Below are positions 25,078-34,360 of a stretch of DNA of 64,000 bases, piece by piece (the stretch's first letter is position 1; every line of letters begins with the position of its first letter). This stretch comes from Flammeovirgaceae bacterium UBA1842 (GTDB lineage Bacteria > Bacteroidota > Bacteroidia > Cytophagales > Cyclobacteriaceae). Both the position numbers and the translations under genes were made by a program. The stretch lies in contig DDIU01000017.1 of NCBI GenBank assembly GCA_002338655.1, positions 110,968 through 174,967 on the forward strand, in the 5' to 3' direction. Under the pieces are notes generated by a model. That model searched no databases and was not told the DNA's origin. It worked only from the letters and a program-made list of their open reading frames with translations.

Positions 25078-25671
25078 GTGACTGACTTTAAATTAGATAA
25101 TCGTTACAAAGCCATAGTAATTGGCGGATCGGCAGGTAGTTTTCAGGGTATTGTAAAAATACTTTCTAACTTACCAGCTAATTTTCCATTGCCCATTATT
25201 ATGTGTTTGCATAGACTCAAACATGTTAGGAATGGGTTTGTGGAGGCATTATCTATTAAAAGTATTGTTGAAATTGTTGAACCTTATGATAAAGAACCAA
25301 TAAAGAAAGGCAAAGTATACTTGGCTCCGTCTAATTATCATATGTCAACAGAGCTAGGTCACTACTTTAGCTTATCTACAGAAGAAATGATTAATAACTC
25401 ACGACCTGCAATAGATATAACCCTTGGAACATCAGCCTATGTATTCCGCGATAAGCTAATTGGCATATTATTATCCGGAGCAAATAAGGATGGTGGTATG
25501 GGAATGAAGTATATTAAAGACCGTGGTGGACTGACCATTGTGCAGGAACCATCGGAGTGTATGATTGATACAATGCCAAAAGCTGCATTAAGCTTAACCA
25601 CCATTGATCATGTGCTGAAAATCGATGACATTGCAGAGTTTTTGAAACAATTACATAAACAGTATAAGTAA
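25078..25671 (+). CDS. cheB: CheB-type methylesterase, catalytic domain only
   Basis: 197 residues, corresponding to the CheB catalytic domain alone; the receiver domain of classical CheB is missing. The catalytic triad region shows the serine in IGGSAGSFQGI, the histidine in CLHRLKHVR, and the aspartate in LSGANKDGGMGMKYI. It removes methyl groups added by CheR. The start is GTG at 25078 with no nearby ATG. Lack of a receiver means it is not activated by CheA-type phosphorylation, so its control must be different. It ends directly before the next ATG. Confidence 0.93.
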   Translation: MTDFKLDNRYKAIVIGGSAGSFQGIVKILSNLPANFPLPIIMCLHRLKHVRNGFVEALSIKSIVEIVEPYDKEPIKKGKVYLAPSNYHMSTELGHYFSLSTEEMINNSRPAIDITLGTSAYVFRDKLIGILLSGANKDGGMGMKYIKDRGGLTIVQEPSECMIDTMPKAALSLTTIDHVLKIDDIAEFLKQLHKQYK

Positions 25672-26508
25672 ATGAAATTAGATCAGCGAAAAATAAGTGT
25701 GGCCCTCGTACTGGTTTATATACTATGTGTCTTATTCACTGCCTATAAGCTGTTTACAATACAGGATGACCTTATTTATGGACAGGCATTAAACCTTTCG
25801 CAAGTGTCTAATGCCAAGCCTATTCTTATGCAGCTTTATTTGGTAACAGGATTTACCTTAATTATTGGCATTGGCATATTATATTACTTCTTTAATAATA
25901 AAAGTATGGAGGTGATATATGTGGAAAAGAAAGAAGAGAAGAAAAAGACTGAAGATAAAACCATAATAGAAGAAGACAAAAAACTAGATATTTCATCAAT
26001 TAAAGATGCCTTAAGCTCCCGTTCAAAATCAGAAGAAAAAATACTGAGTGACGGCCTAACCGAACTCTGCAAAAGGATGGAAGCTGGAGTTGGTGCTTAT
26101 TATATGGTGAAAAAAGATAAAACCAAAAAGGTGCTTCAAATGAATGCCACTTATGCGTTAAGTATAAGTGAAAGCCAAAGACCTGTTTTTGAATTTGGTG
26201 AAGGTCTAGTAGGGCAGGTAGCATTGGAAGAAAAACCATTGAACATTGACGATGTACCTGAAGGTTACATCAAAATTATTTCTGGGTTAGGAAGCTCCTC
26301 TCCCACCCATGTACTCCTGGTTCCAATAAAATATGGCAAGGATTTATGTGGGGTGGTGGAAATTGCAGGATTTACACCCTTTAATGACAACGATATTAAA
26401 GGCGTAACTGAGGCATTTGGAATAATAACCAATAAACTTTACGCCAAATCAGCCCCTAAAGAGGCTGAAGAAGCAAAAAGCACAACTAAAAAAACTAAAA
26501 AAGCATAA
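25672..26508 (+). CDS. Membrane-anchored GAF domain protein
   Basis: 278 residues. Two membrane segments (about 9-29 and 55-78) form a hairpin with a short loop. A lysine/glutamate-rich linker follows (about 83-110), then a GAF domain (about 118-255) and a basic tail. The GAF core EFGEGLVGQVALEEKPL...VPEGYIKIISGLG is clearly paralogous to the GAF domains of the two large sensors in this cluster. There is no output domain; it may act as a ligand-binding partner or antagonist. It begins immediately after the cheB stop. Confidence 0.85.
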   Translation: MKLDQRKISVALVLVYILCVLFTAYKLFTIQDDLIYGQALNLSQVSNAKPILMQLYLVTGFTLIIGIGILYYFFNNKSMEVIYVEKKEEKKKTEDKTIIEEDKKLDISSIKDALSSRSKSEEKILSDGLTELCKRMEAGVGAYYMVKKDKTKKVLQMNATYALSISESQRPVFEFGEGLVGQVALEEKPLNIDDVPEGYIKIISGLGSSSPTHVLLVPIKYGKDLCGVVEIAGFTPFNDNDIKGVTEAFGIITNKLYAKSAPKEAEEAKSTTKKTKKA

Positions 26509-26523
26509 AAACATATCAACTAT

Positions 26524-29500
26524 ATGTTTAAACAGATATCCATAAGTACGAAAATAACGATTTTAGTAATTAGCATAGTGTTGGTGACACTACTGGCTAT
26601 TAGCTACATTTCGTTCAGATTAAGTCAAGCAGCTGTTGAAGAAAGGTACAGCGAAAACTTAAAAGTGATTAGCGAAAGTATGTCTGGCAAACTGCAAGCG
26701 CAGTTTGAAAATGTAATTTCCAATCTAAAGTACCTTCAGCAAGCTAAACCCATTAAAGAAGGGGTTGCTGGTGGAACATCGGCAAGTACAGGGGATGCAG
26801 ATATGGGTTTTGGTGGTGAGCCTGATTTTGGCGGTGAGCCCGATTTTGGCAGCTCAGAACCAGACTTTGGCAGTTCAGAGCCCGATTTTGGAGATAGTGA
26901 AGATAGTGGTATGGACTTCGGGGGCGATGATCCGTTTTCAGTCCCAAGTGCCACCGCCCCAACTTATGATGTAAAAGGTTTTATTGCTGGAATAAAAAAT
27001 GCCTTTGATTATCAAGACATTGTGATCACCAAAACCGGTGGAACGATTAAATTTTCAACCAATTCAGAATTGGCAGCGGGTAGCAACCTCAGTGATCCTG
27101 ATGGAAGTACCTTTACAAATACAGTACAAGGCATTTACATCAGTAATATCGTAGATAAAAAAGGTAAATACTCCATTTATGCAGGAGCTCCTGTTACCCA
27201 TGATAATGGTGAGACTTCGTTGATTTTCATTGAACTGTCAATGGATAAAATTTATAAGGTATTAAACGACTCTACTGGATTGGGAAAAACTGGCGAAGCG
27301 GTACTGGCCAGGATAGACTCCACCAGTGGCCGGATCAATTATTTAAACAAGGTACGCAATGATCGGGATGGTGCATTCAAACTATTGTCAAGGGGCGACT
27401 CCAAATCAACTGCCGTTCAAAAAGCAGTAGCTGGAGAAATTGGAGTGGGTGCCAATGAAGATTATCGAAATAAAGAAAACTTGGCGAGCTGGACCCCCAT
27501 TGCTAATGTCAAAGGTTGGGGATTGGTGGTAAAAATTGATACCGATGAAATATTTGCTGAGTCCTACAGTCTGTTCAATAATTTTTTAATAGCTGGATTG
27601 ATTATCCTGTTGCTAACCACCATGATTTCCCTTTTCTTTTCAAAATACTTGACCAACCCATTACAGTCACTTAAGAAAACATTGGAATTGGTAGGCAATG
27701 GAATACTTCCTGAAAATGTGGAGCAAAGAACTACCGATGAGATTGGTCAAATGGCCAATAGTGTGAATCACTTGGTAGATACCCTCAAAAACACAGCTCA
27801 ATTTGCACAACAAATAGGTGAAGGCAATTTCACAGCTGACTTTAAATCCATCAATGATGATGATGCTTTGGGTATGGCACTCGTCAATATGAGAAACAAC
27901 CTGATTGAAGGCGAGCAGCGTGACAAGCAAAGGAACTGGATTGTGACAGGAGTTGCCGAAATAGGGGAAATTCTAAGGGCACATGATAATCTAGAGCTTT
28001 TGGGCGATGAGGTTATCAAATATATTATTGGCAAAATAGGAGCTGTTCAGGGTGCATTTTATGTGGTGAATGAAGAAGATGAAGATTCATACTTGGAAAT
28101 GAAATCTAGCTTTGCCTATAATCGTAAAAAGCATTTAAAAGTGAGCTTCAAGTTCGCTGAAGGGCTAGTAGGGCAGTCAGCAGCTGAAAGGGACACCATA
28201 TTAAGGACAGAAATACCGCATGATTATGTCACTATCACATCTGGTATACTCGGTGACAAGCGGCCTACTTCAATATTAATTGTTCCATTGATTACGGAAG
28301 AAAAGGTTTTTGGGGTTTTGGAATTGGCTGGTTTTGAGAAATTTGACAGCGGTAAAGTAAAATTTGTAGAAGAATTAAGTCTTATATTAGCCCGGACTGT
28401 ATTTAACATTAAAGTAAACGAACGTACCAGAAAGCTGCTTGAAGAATCTCAAGCGATGAGTAGTGAGTTACAGGAAAAGCAGGAGATACTAAGGCAGAAT
28501 GCCGAAGAAATGCAGGCCACTTCTGAGGAACTGCAAAAATCCAACATCAAACTAGAAGAGCAAATTGAAGAAGTAAACCGCACTCAAAACAGGATGCAGT
28601 TGCTTTTAGAGAATGCATCTGAGGTAATTACCATTTACGAAGAGGATGAAGCCATCCGATATATAAGTCCGTCAGTAGAACCCATTTTAGGTTATACACA
28701 AAAAGAGATGATTGGATCCAGTGACGCTGACAAAGTAAACAAAGTTCATGTGGAAGAGTATAGGGGTATGTTCAAGACATTACTTGAAAACCCTGATGAG
28801 CAAGTTACCATCCAGTATGAATACATGGCCAAAGATGGCAATTATATCTGGATTGAATCTACCGGAACCAACTTCATGTCCAATCCTGCCATCCATGGTA
28901 TCATTGTTAACTCAAGGGATATTACCGAAAAGAGATTGGCCGAGCAGGAGCAGCGTATGAGAAGTAAAATGCAGGCATTATCGGAAAATTCCCTGGATCT
29001 AATTACCCGATTAGAAGGTGATGGTATCTCCTATATCAACCCGGTTATTGAAGAATATACAGGACGAAACCCTGCTAATTATTTAAATCAGAAGATTGAA
29101 GAAACCGATCTTGACCAAAACATTCTAGCACGTTGGTTGCAAATAGTGGAAGAAGTAAATACCACCAATAATAAGGTGGCCACTGAAATGGACTTCCCTT
29201 CTCAAATGGGTGACCGTGTAATGCAAGTAAATGCCATACCTGAATATGATGACAATGAAAAATTGGAATCAGTACTTGTTGTCTCACATGATATCACTGA
29301 CAGAAAAATAATAGAGCTTGAAATCCAGAACAAGAATAAGAAGATCAACGACAGTATCAACTATGCGAAAAGAATACAGAATGCGATACTGCCAAATAAT
29401 GAGGTAATCCATAAGGTTCTACCTGATTCCTTCATCCTTTATAAGCCAAAAGATGTGGTGAGTGGGGATTTCCCATGGTATGTCAAAATAGGGGACGAGA

Positions 29501-30096
29501 TTTATCTGGCGGCAGTAGATTGTACTGGGCATGGTGTTCCGGGTGCATTACTATCATTGATCGGTTATTTCTTGCTCAATGATATTGTTAGAAGTAGAAA
29601 GATTACCGATCCTGGAATTATTCTCGATCAGTTAGATGAAGGTGTAACAACTACACTAAGACAAGATCAAGATGATTCCAAAACCAAGGATGGTATGGAT
29701 ATCGCCTTATGTAAAATTAATACCAAACTCAAAAAAGTGGAGTACTCTGGTGCACATCGTTCATTATATGTCATTAAAAATGGCGAAATGGAAGAAATAA
29801 AAGGTAACAAATTTGCCATCGGTGGAGGTATTTATAAAAATCAAACGAACTTCACCAACCATATCGTAGAATTGTCAGAGGGTGATTCCTTTTACTTCTG
29901 CTCTGACGGTTTCCCTGACCAGTTTGGTGGCCCTGACAATAGAAAATTCGGCCCTAAACGTTTACGGGAACACATTATGGAAGTGTGCAACAAGCCAATG
30001 TCCGAAGCACATGAAGTATTTGATAGGGAGTGGGAAAATTGGAAAGGTGAAGAAAAACAAACAGATGATGTTCTGTTAATAGGAATAAAATTTTAG
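26524..30096 (+). CDS. Transmembrane Cache-like/HAMP/GAF/PAS/PAS sensor with PP2C (SpoIIE) phosphatase output
   Basis: 1190 residues. Layout: membrane segment (10-30); extracytoplasmic sensor (35-350) with an acidic EPDFG repeat at 94-137 and a Cache-like fold; membrane segment (352-372); HAMP (377-426); GAF (478-628); coiled coil with RQNAEEMQATSEEL at R657; two PAS domains (692-805, 812-929); PP2C phosphatase (937-1190). PP2C metal residues are kept in VSGDF, AVDCTGHGVPGA, FCSDGFPDQF and TDDVLLIG. With SiaB and SiaC encoded next, it fits the role of SiaA, the phosphatase that dephosphorylates SiaC. ATG start. Confidence 0.92.
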   Translation: MFKQISISTKITILVISIVLVTLLAISYISFRLSQAAVEERYSENLKVISESMSGKLQAQFENVISNLKYLQQAKPIKEGVAGGTSASTGDADMGFGGEPDFGGEPDFGSSEPDFGSSEPDFGDSEDSGMDFGGDDPFSVPSATAPTYDVKGFIAGIKNAFDYQDIVITKTGGTIKFSTNSELAAGSNLSDPDGSTFTNTVQGIYISNIVDKKGKYSIYAGAPVTHDNGETSLIFIELSMDKIYKVLNDSTGLGKTGEAVLARIDSTSGRINYLNKVRNDRDGAFKLLSRGDSKSTAVQKAVAGEIGVGANEDYRNKENLASWTPIANVKGWGLVVKIDTDEIFAESYSLFNNFLIAGLIILLLTTMISLFFSKYLTNPLQSLKKTLELVGNGILPENVEQRTTDEIGQMANSVNHLVDTLKNTAQFAQQIGEGNFTADFKSINDDDALGMALVNMRNNLIEGEQRDKQRNWIVTGVAEIGEILRAHDNLELLGDEVIKYIIGKIGAVQGAFYVVNEEDEDSYLEMKSSFAYNRKKHLKVSFKFAEGLVGQSAAERDTILRTEIPHDYVTITSGILGDKRPTSILIVPLITEEKVFGVLELAGFEKFDSGKVKFVEELSLILARTVFNIKVNERTRKLLEESQAMSSELQEKQEILRQNAEEMQATSEELQKSNIKLEEQIEEVNRTQNRMQLLLENASEVITIYEEDEAIRYISPSVEPILGYTQKEMIGSSDADKVNKVHVEEYRGMFKTLLENPDEQVTIQYEYMAKDGNYIWIESTGTNFMSNPAIHGIIVNSRDITEKRLAEQEQRMRSKMQALSENSLDLITRLEGDGISYINPVIEEYTGRNPANYLNQKIEETDLDQNILARWLQIVEEVNTTNNKVATEMDFPSQMGDRVMQVNAIPEYDDNEKLESVLVVSHDITDRKIIELEIQNKNKKINDSINYAKRIQNAILPNNEVIHKVLPDSFILYKPKDVVSGDFPWYVKIGDEIYLAAVDCTGHGVPGALLSLIGYFLLNDIVRSRKITDPGIILDQLDEGVTTTLRQDQDDSKTKDGMDIALCKINTKLKKVEYSGAHRSLYVIKNGEMEEIKGNKFAIGGGIYKNQTNFTNHIVELSEGDSFYFCSDGFPDQFGGPDNRKFGPKRLREHIMEVCNKPMSEAHEVFDREWENWKGEEKQTDDVLLIGIKF
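26803..26934 (+). repeat. In-frame repeat encoding (G/S)(G/S)EPDFG units
   Basis: Four near-identical units of 21-24 bp encode GGEPDFG/GGEPDFG/SSEPDFG/SSEPDFG, followed by decayed copies (DSEDSGMDFGGDDPF). The unit number could vary by slippage without breaking the frame. Confidence 0.8.
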
Positions 30097-30198
30097 AACT
30101 TATAATTAATTGTCGTATTTTGACAGATTATAAGTAGATTTATTTGATTGTAAAATTAGTAGTGATTTAAAGACTAATAGTAAAACGCTTTAAGACTT

Positions 30199-30729
30199 AT
30201 GAAGTATATTTTTGATTTACACAAAACCATGCTTGACAACCACCTTATTTTAGTTTATGAAGGTGAATTCAACCAAGAAATAACCAAATCGGTGCTTGCT
30301 ATGGCAGAAAGAAACATGGACTCCTCAGGTGAAGAATCTTCTGTAAAAAGAAAGGTTTTTAACGTGATGGTTGAATGTCTTCAAAATGTCGTCAAACATG
30401 CCGAAGAGGTTTCCAACAAACACGCTGCAGTTTTTATGGTTGGCAAGAGTGACAAGGAATACATAGTTATTTCTGGCAATTCCATTTCCAATGAAAATAT
30501 AGATGGTCTTAAAGGTAAAATCGATCAGATCAATGCATTGGATAAGGACGGACTCAAGGAATTATATAAAAGCATCATCAAGAACACAGAAATTTCCGAT
30601 AAAGGAGGCGCTGGTCTTGGATTTGTAGACATGGCTCGAAAATCTGGCAAAAAGTTAGATTACGAATTTGTTGAGCTGGGCGATGGCTCTTCATTTTTCT
30701 GCCTGAGATCATCTATAGAAAGACTTTAA
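30199..30729 (+). CDS. siaB: SiaB-family protein kinase (GHKL/HATPase-like)
   Basis: 176 residues. It resembles the SiaB kinase of the Pseudomonas SiaABCD system. The ATP-lid fold has an N-box around 58-68 (VECLQNVVKHAEE) and a G-box at 136-142 (GGAGLGFVDMARKSG). SiaB phosphorylates SiaC on threonine, opposing the PP2C phosphatase. The gene directly follows the phosphatase gene and precedes the SiaC gene, the same functional trio as in Pseudomonas. No membrane segment. Kinase activity here is inferred by homology. Confidence 0.88.
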   Translation: MKYIFDLHKTMLDNHLILVYEGEFNQEITKSVLAMAERNMDSSGEESSVKRKVFNVMVECLQNVVKHAEEVSNKHAAVFMVGKSDKEYIVISGNSISNENIDGLKGKIDQINALDKDGLKELYKSIIKNTEISDKGGAGLGFVDMARKSGKKLDYEFVELGDGSSFFCLRSSIERL

Positions 30730-30768
30730 TACCTAATTGATTCAAAAAGATTTTAAATAGCATTAATA

Positions 30769-31131
30769 ATGGACATACTAAATTTAGAAGGCACTGAAGA
30801 TACACCAAAAATTATGTTGGATAAGGGCAATGGTATTTTTGAAATCTCAGGAAGAAGCCTTCCTGAAGATTCAGCTGAATTCTACCAGCCTGTTTTAGAT
30901 TGGATTGACGAGTATTCGAAAGAAGCAAATGCAAGTACTGAATTTATGTTCAAACTTGAGTATTTCAACACGGCTTCTAGTAAACTTATCCTTGATGTGC
31001 TTTCAGCATTAGAAGATATTGATGGCATGACCATCATATGGTACTTCCACGAAGACGATGAGGATATGGAAGAGGCTGGAGAAGAATTTTCCGAGCTTGT
31101 TGAGATCCCTTTCGAATTTAAAACCTATTAA
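30769..31131 (+). CDS. siaC: SiaC-family regulatory phosphoprotein (DUF1987)
   Basis: 120 residues of the DUF1987/SiaC family, a STAS-like small acidic protein. The phosphorylatable threonine stands in EYFNTASSKLILDVL at residue 68, the same number as T68 of P. aeruginosa SiaC. In Pseudomonas, unphosphorylated SiaC binds and activates the diguanylate cyclase SiaD. No GGDEF gene occurs in this window, so the partner must differ or lie elsewhere; the next gene (ABC transporter) is one candidate. Confidence 0.92.
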   Translation: MDILNLEGTEDTPKIMLDKGNGIFEISGRSLPEDSAEFYQPVLDWIDEYSKEANASTEFMFKLEYFNTASSKLILDVLSALEDIDGMTIIWYFHEDDEDMEEAGEEFSELVEIPFEFKTY

Positions 31132-31188
31132 TTTTTAGATTATAGATTTTTTGCCAGTAAATCTTCTGCCATTAGCAGAGACTAGCCT

Positions 31189-34100
31189 ATGAGTGAAGAA
31201 ATACTTAAAGCTCTTACACAACTTTTTGCCATCATTACCAAACAAGATGGTGGTGTTACTGAAAAGGAAAGGCAATTTGTTATAGGCTTTTTTCAGCAAG
31301 AACTGGATCAGGACTCCGTTAAAGAGTATCTGGAACTTTATGATCAGTTTGTAGGCTACAACCAAGATGCCACCGAATCACAAAAGGAAGAGGAAGAAGG
31401 AACAAAAAAAAGAAAACTCACATCGGTTCGGGATTCGGTAAAAACACTTGGGCTTTGCAAAAAGATCAATAAAACACTTACCCAAAAACAAAAGGTCGTT
31501 GTACTGATCAAAATCCTAGAACTAGTGGGATCTGATCAAAATTTCACCCCACAGCGGATGGAAATTATTGATACCATCAGTACAGTTTTCAATATCTCAA
31601 AAGAAGAATACAAGCTAATAGAAAGCTTTGTTATCAAAGATGAGCCTGCTGAACTTAATTTTAATGACGTATTAATAGTAAGTGGTGAGGGTGAGCATAA
31701 CCATGACATTAAACCTGCAATAACTGAAGAGGGCGAAAGCATTGACGGTTCCAAACATTTCTACAGCGATATTGATGGACACATAACTTTCTTGAAGGTC
31801 AATAGTGTTGATATGTATTTCACCAAGTATTTGGGGAAAGATCAAATCATGCTCAACGGGTTTATCATGCAAAAGCATAGGGTTTACCTCTTTTCGCATG
31901 GTAGCACCGTTAAAACACCACTTGGGGCGGCACTTTATTATAGTGATCTCATTGCGCTATTTAATGATGAGTTGCAAACAGCCAAGCTGTCGTTCAATGC
32001 TGATATAGAAGAATTTAGATTCCCCAATGGTGCTTTAGGCCTTCGCGATGTGCAAATTTCCGAAGGACCTGGCCAATTAATAGGTATTATGGGGGCCAGT
32101 GGTGCAGGTAAAACCACATTAATGAATGTATTGGCTGGAATTGAACAGCCCACAATAGGTAGTGTTAAAATCAATGGCTTTGATATCAATACTGAGAAAG
32201 ACAGCATCCACGGGGTTATTGGTTATGTGTCACAAGACGACCTCCTTATTGAGGAGCTAACAGTCTATCAAAACCTGTATTATAATGCAAAACTCTGCTT
32301 TGCCAACCTATCTGAAGAAGAACTAAATAAACGTGTTCTTGATGTTCTTGAAAGTTTGGGTCTTGATCAACGAAAAGATTTAAAAGTAGGCAGTGTACTT
32401 GACAAAACAATAAGTGGTGGACAGCGTAAACGCTTGAACATTGCTTTGGAGCTTATCAGAGAACCAGCGGTAATGTTTGTTGATGAGCCTACTTCAGGGC
32501 TTTCGTCAAGGGATTCAGAAAATGTAATTGACTTACTGAAAGAACTTACCCTAAAAGGCAAGCTTATTTTTGTTGTAATCCATCAGCCTTCATCAGACAT
32601 CTATAAGATGTTCAGTAAGATGTACATCATGGATACTGGGGGCTATCCCGTATTTTATGGAAATCCGGTTGAAGCAGTTACTTACTTCAAAAAAGCCACC
32701 AACCAAGTGGACAGCCAGAGGGGGCAGTGTGAAACCTGTGGCAATGTAAACCCAGAGCAGATATTCAACATTATTGAAGCAAAAGTTGTAGACGAATACG
32801 GCCAGCTTACCAATAAAAGAAAGGTGAATCCACAGCAGTGGAATGAAGGTTTTAAGGAAAGGTTTACCATTGAAAAAATTGCTGACCTCAATGAAGAACC
32901 TGCGCATTCATTGATTATCCCCAATAAGCTAAAACAAGCACTTATATTTACAACCAGGGACATGCTCAGTAAGTTGAGCAATCAACAATATTTGTTGATT
33001 AACCTGCTTGAGGCGCCATTGCTGGCTCTTATTTTAGCTTTCATTATTAAATACAAAAGTAGTCCATTTGGCGACTCCTATGTATTTAGGTTTAATGATA
33101 ATATCCCGGCATTTATGCTCATGAGCATTATTGTGGCTTTGTTTATGGGGCTCACAATAAGTGCTGAAGAGATTATCCGTGACAGAAAAATATTAAAACG
33201 GGAATCGTTTCTCAACTTAAGTTGGAATTCCTATTTGCTTTCTAAGATTGCCATTTTATTTCTAATGTCGGCCATTCAAACCATAACCTTCGTAATAGTG
33301 GGACATCTGATATTGGAAATCCATGGAATGACATTTGCGTTTTGGTTTGCATTATTTACCTGTTCATGCCTTGCCAATGTCTTAGGGCTGAACATCTCCA
33401 GTGCCTTTAATTCAGCGGTTACTGTGTATGTAATGATTCCATTGCTACTTATCCCGCAAATGATTTTAAGTGGACTGTTATTTAACTTTGACAAGCTCAA
33501 TGAAATACTAAGTACAAAAGGAAAAGTGCCTATTGTGGCAGACTTAATGGCCTCACGATGGGCGTATGAAGCCATGGCCGTATACCAGTTTAAAAACAAT
33601 GACTACGAGGCACCCTATTATGAAATAGAAAAGGTTCAGGCTCAATCTGACTTCAAAGCCGCATATCTTATTGAAGAACTTAAAAAGAAGCGACAGAGAA
33701 TAGAAGAAAATTATAAAACCGCAGGAGACTCCTTGAAAGCAGTATTACGTGGCGATCTCAAAATCATAGTGGACAATATTGCTGTTGACCCTTATAAGGA
33801 GGGATTGGAAGGACTGCAGATTGCTTCCCTAAAACTTGAAAATTATAATGAAGAAATCAACAAGCAGTTGACTGCTTATATGGACAACTTCAAAAAACAT
33901 TATCAGCAATTATATAATGAGAATGTGGCCAAGAAGGACAAGATGGTTTATTTCTTTGAGCACAACCCAGAGTATGACTACAATTTGAATGAGGCTAAAA
34001 ATGAATATTACAACGAAAGTTTAGCAGATTTGGTAATGAATGTAAATGAAAAGGATAGGATATTGGAATACAATGGTGAGCTTATTCAGCAAATAAATCC

Positions 34101-34317
34101 CATTTTTAATACTCCAACCCCCTCATCATCAATAGATTATCGTGCTCATTTCTTCGCCCCACAAAAACACTTTTTGGGTACCTATTTTAGTACCTACTCA
34201 TTCAACCTTATGGTCATTTGGATTATGACCTTGGTACTTTATATATTGTTATATTTTGAAGCCTTGAAAAAAGGTCTCAAATTACTTAGTAAAATTAATT
34301 TCGGTAAGAAAAAATAA
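31189..34317 (+). CDS. ABCG-like ABC transporter with TerB-like and FHA-like N-terminal regions
   Basis: 1042 residues. Residues 1-150 are helical and TerB-like (TQLFAIITKQDGGVTEKERQF). Residues 195-260 look like an FHA-type beta domain. The ATPase has Walker A GASGAGKT (302-309), signature SGGQRKR (409-415) and Walker B VMFVDEPTSG (428-437), with ABCG-style spacing. An ABC2-type membrane region follows (about 590-790), then a long extracytoplasmic helical insert (about 790-985) and a final membrane helix. Substrate unknown. FHA-like plus TerB-like sensing domains suggest phospho-dependent control, which fits the SiaB/C genes just upstream. ATG start. Confidence 0.9.
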   Translation: MSEEILKALTQLFAIITKQDGGVTEKERQFVIGFFQQELDQDSVKEYLELYDQFVGYNQDATESQKEEEEGTKKRKLTSVRDSVKTLGLCKKINKTLTQKQKVVVLIKILELVGSDQNFTPQRMEIIDTISTVFNISKEEYKLIESFVIKDEPAELNFNDVLIVSGEGEHNHDIKPAITEEGESIDGSKHFYSDIDGHITFLKVNSVDMYFTKYLGKDQIMLNGFIMQKHRVYLFSHGSTVKTPLGAALYYSDLIALFNDELQTAKLSFNADIEEFRFPNGALGLRDVQISEGPGQLIGIMGASGAGKTTLMNVLAGIEQPTIGSVKINGFDINTEKDSIHGVIGYVSQDDLLIEELTVYQNLYYNAKLCFANLSEEELNKRVLDVLESLGLDQRKDLKVGSVLDKTISGGQRKRLNIALELIREPAVMFVDEPTSGLSSRDSENVIDLLKELTLKGKLIFVVIHQPSSDIYKMFSKMYIMDTGGYPVFYGNPVEAVTYFKKATNQVDSQRGQCETCGNVNPEQIFNIIEAKVVDEYGQLTNKRKVNPQQWNEGFKERFTIEKIADLNEEPAHSLIIPNKLKQALIFTTRDMLSKLSNQQYLLINLLEAPLLALILAFIIKYKSSPFGDSYVFRFNDNIPAFMLMSIIVALFMGLTISAEEIIRDRKILKRESFLNLSWNSYLLSKIAILFLMSAIQTITFVIVGHLILEIHGMTFAFWFALFTCSCLANVLGLNISSAFNSAVTVYVMIPLLLIPQMILSGLLFNFDKLNEILSTKGKVPIVADLMASRWAYEAMAVYQFKNNDYEAPYYEIEKVQAQSDFKAAYLIEELKKKRQRIEENYKTAGDSLKAVLRGDLKIIVDNIAVDPYKEGLEGLQIASLKLENYNEEINKQLTAYMDNFKKHYQQLYNENVAKKDKMVYFFEHNPEYDYNLNEAKNEYYNESLADLVMNVNEKDRILEYNGELIQQINPIFNTPTPSSSIDYRAHFFAPQKHFLGTYFSTYSFNLMVIWIMTLVLYILLYFEALKKGLKLLSKINFGKKK

Positions 34318-34360
34318 ATATTGGAAACCATTTCATTTAAGCATTTTACGAATAATAATG

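Noticed and set aside
26803..26934. Short regularly spaced repeats considered as a CRISPR-like array
   Set aside because: Units are contiguous, in frame and encode EPDFG; there are no spacers and no cas genes.
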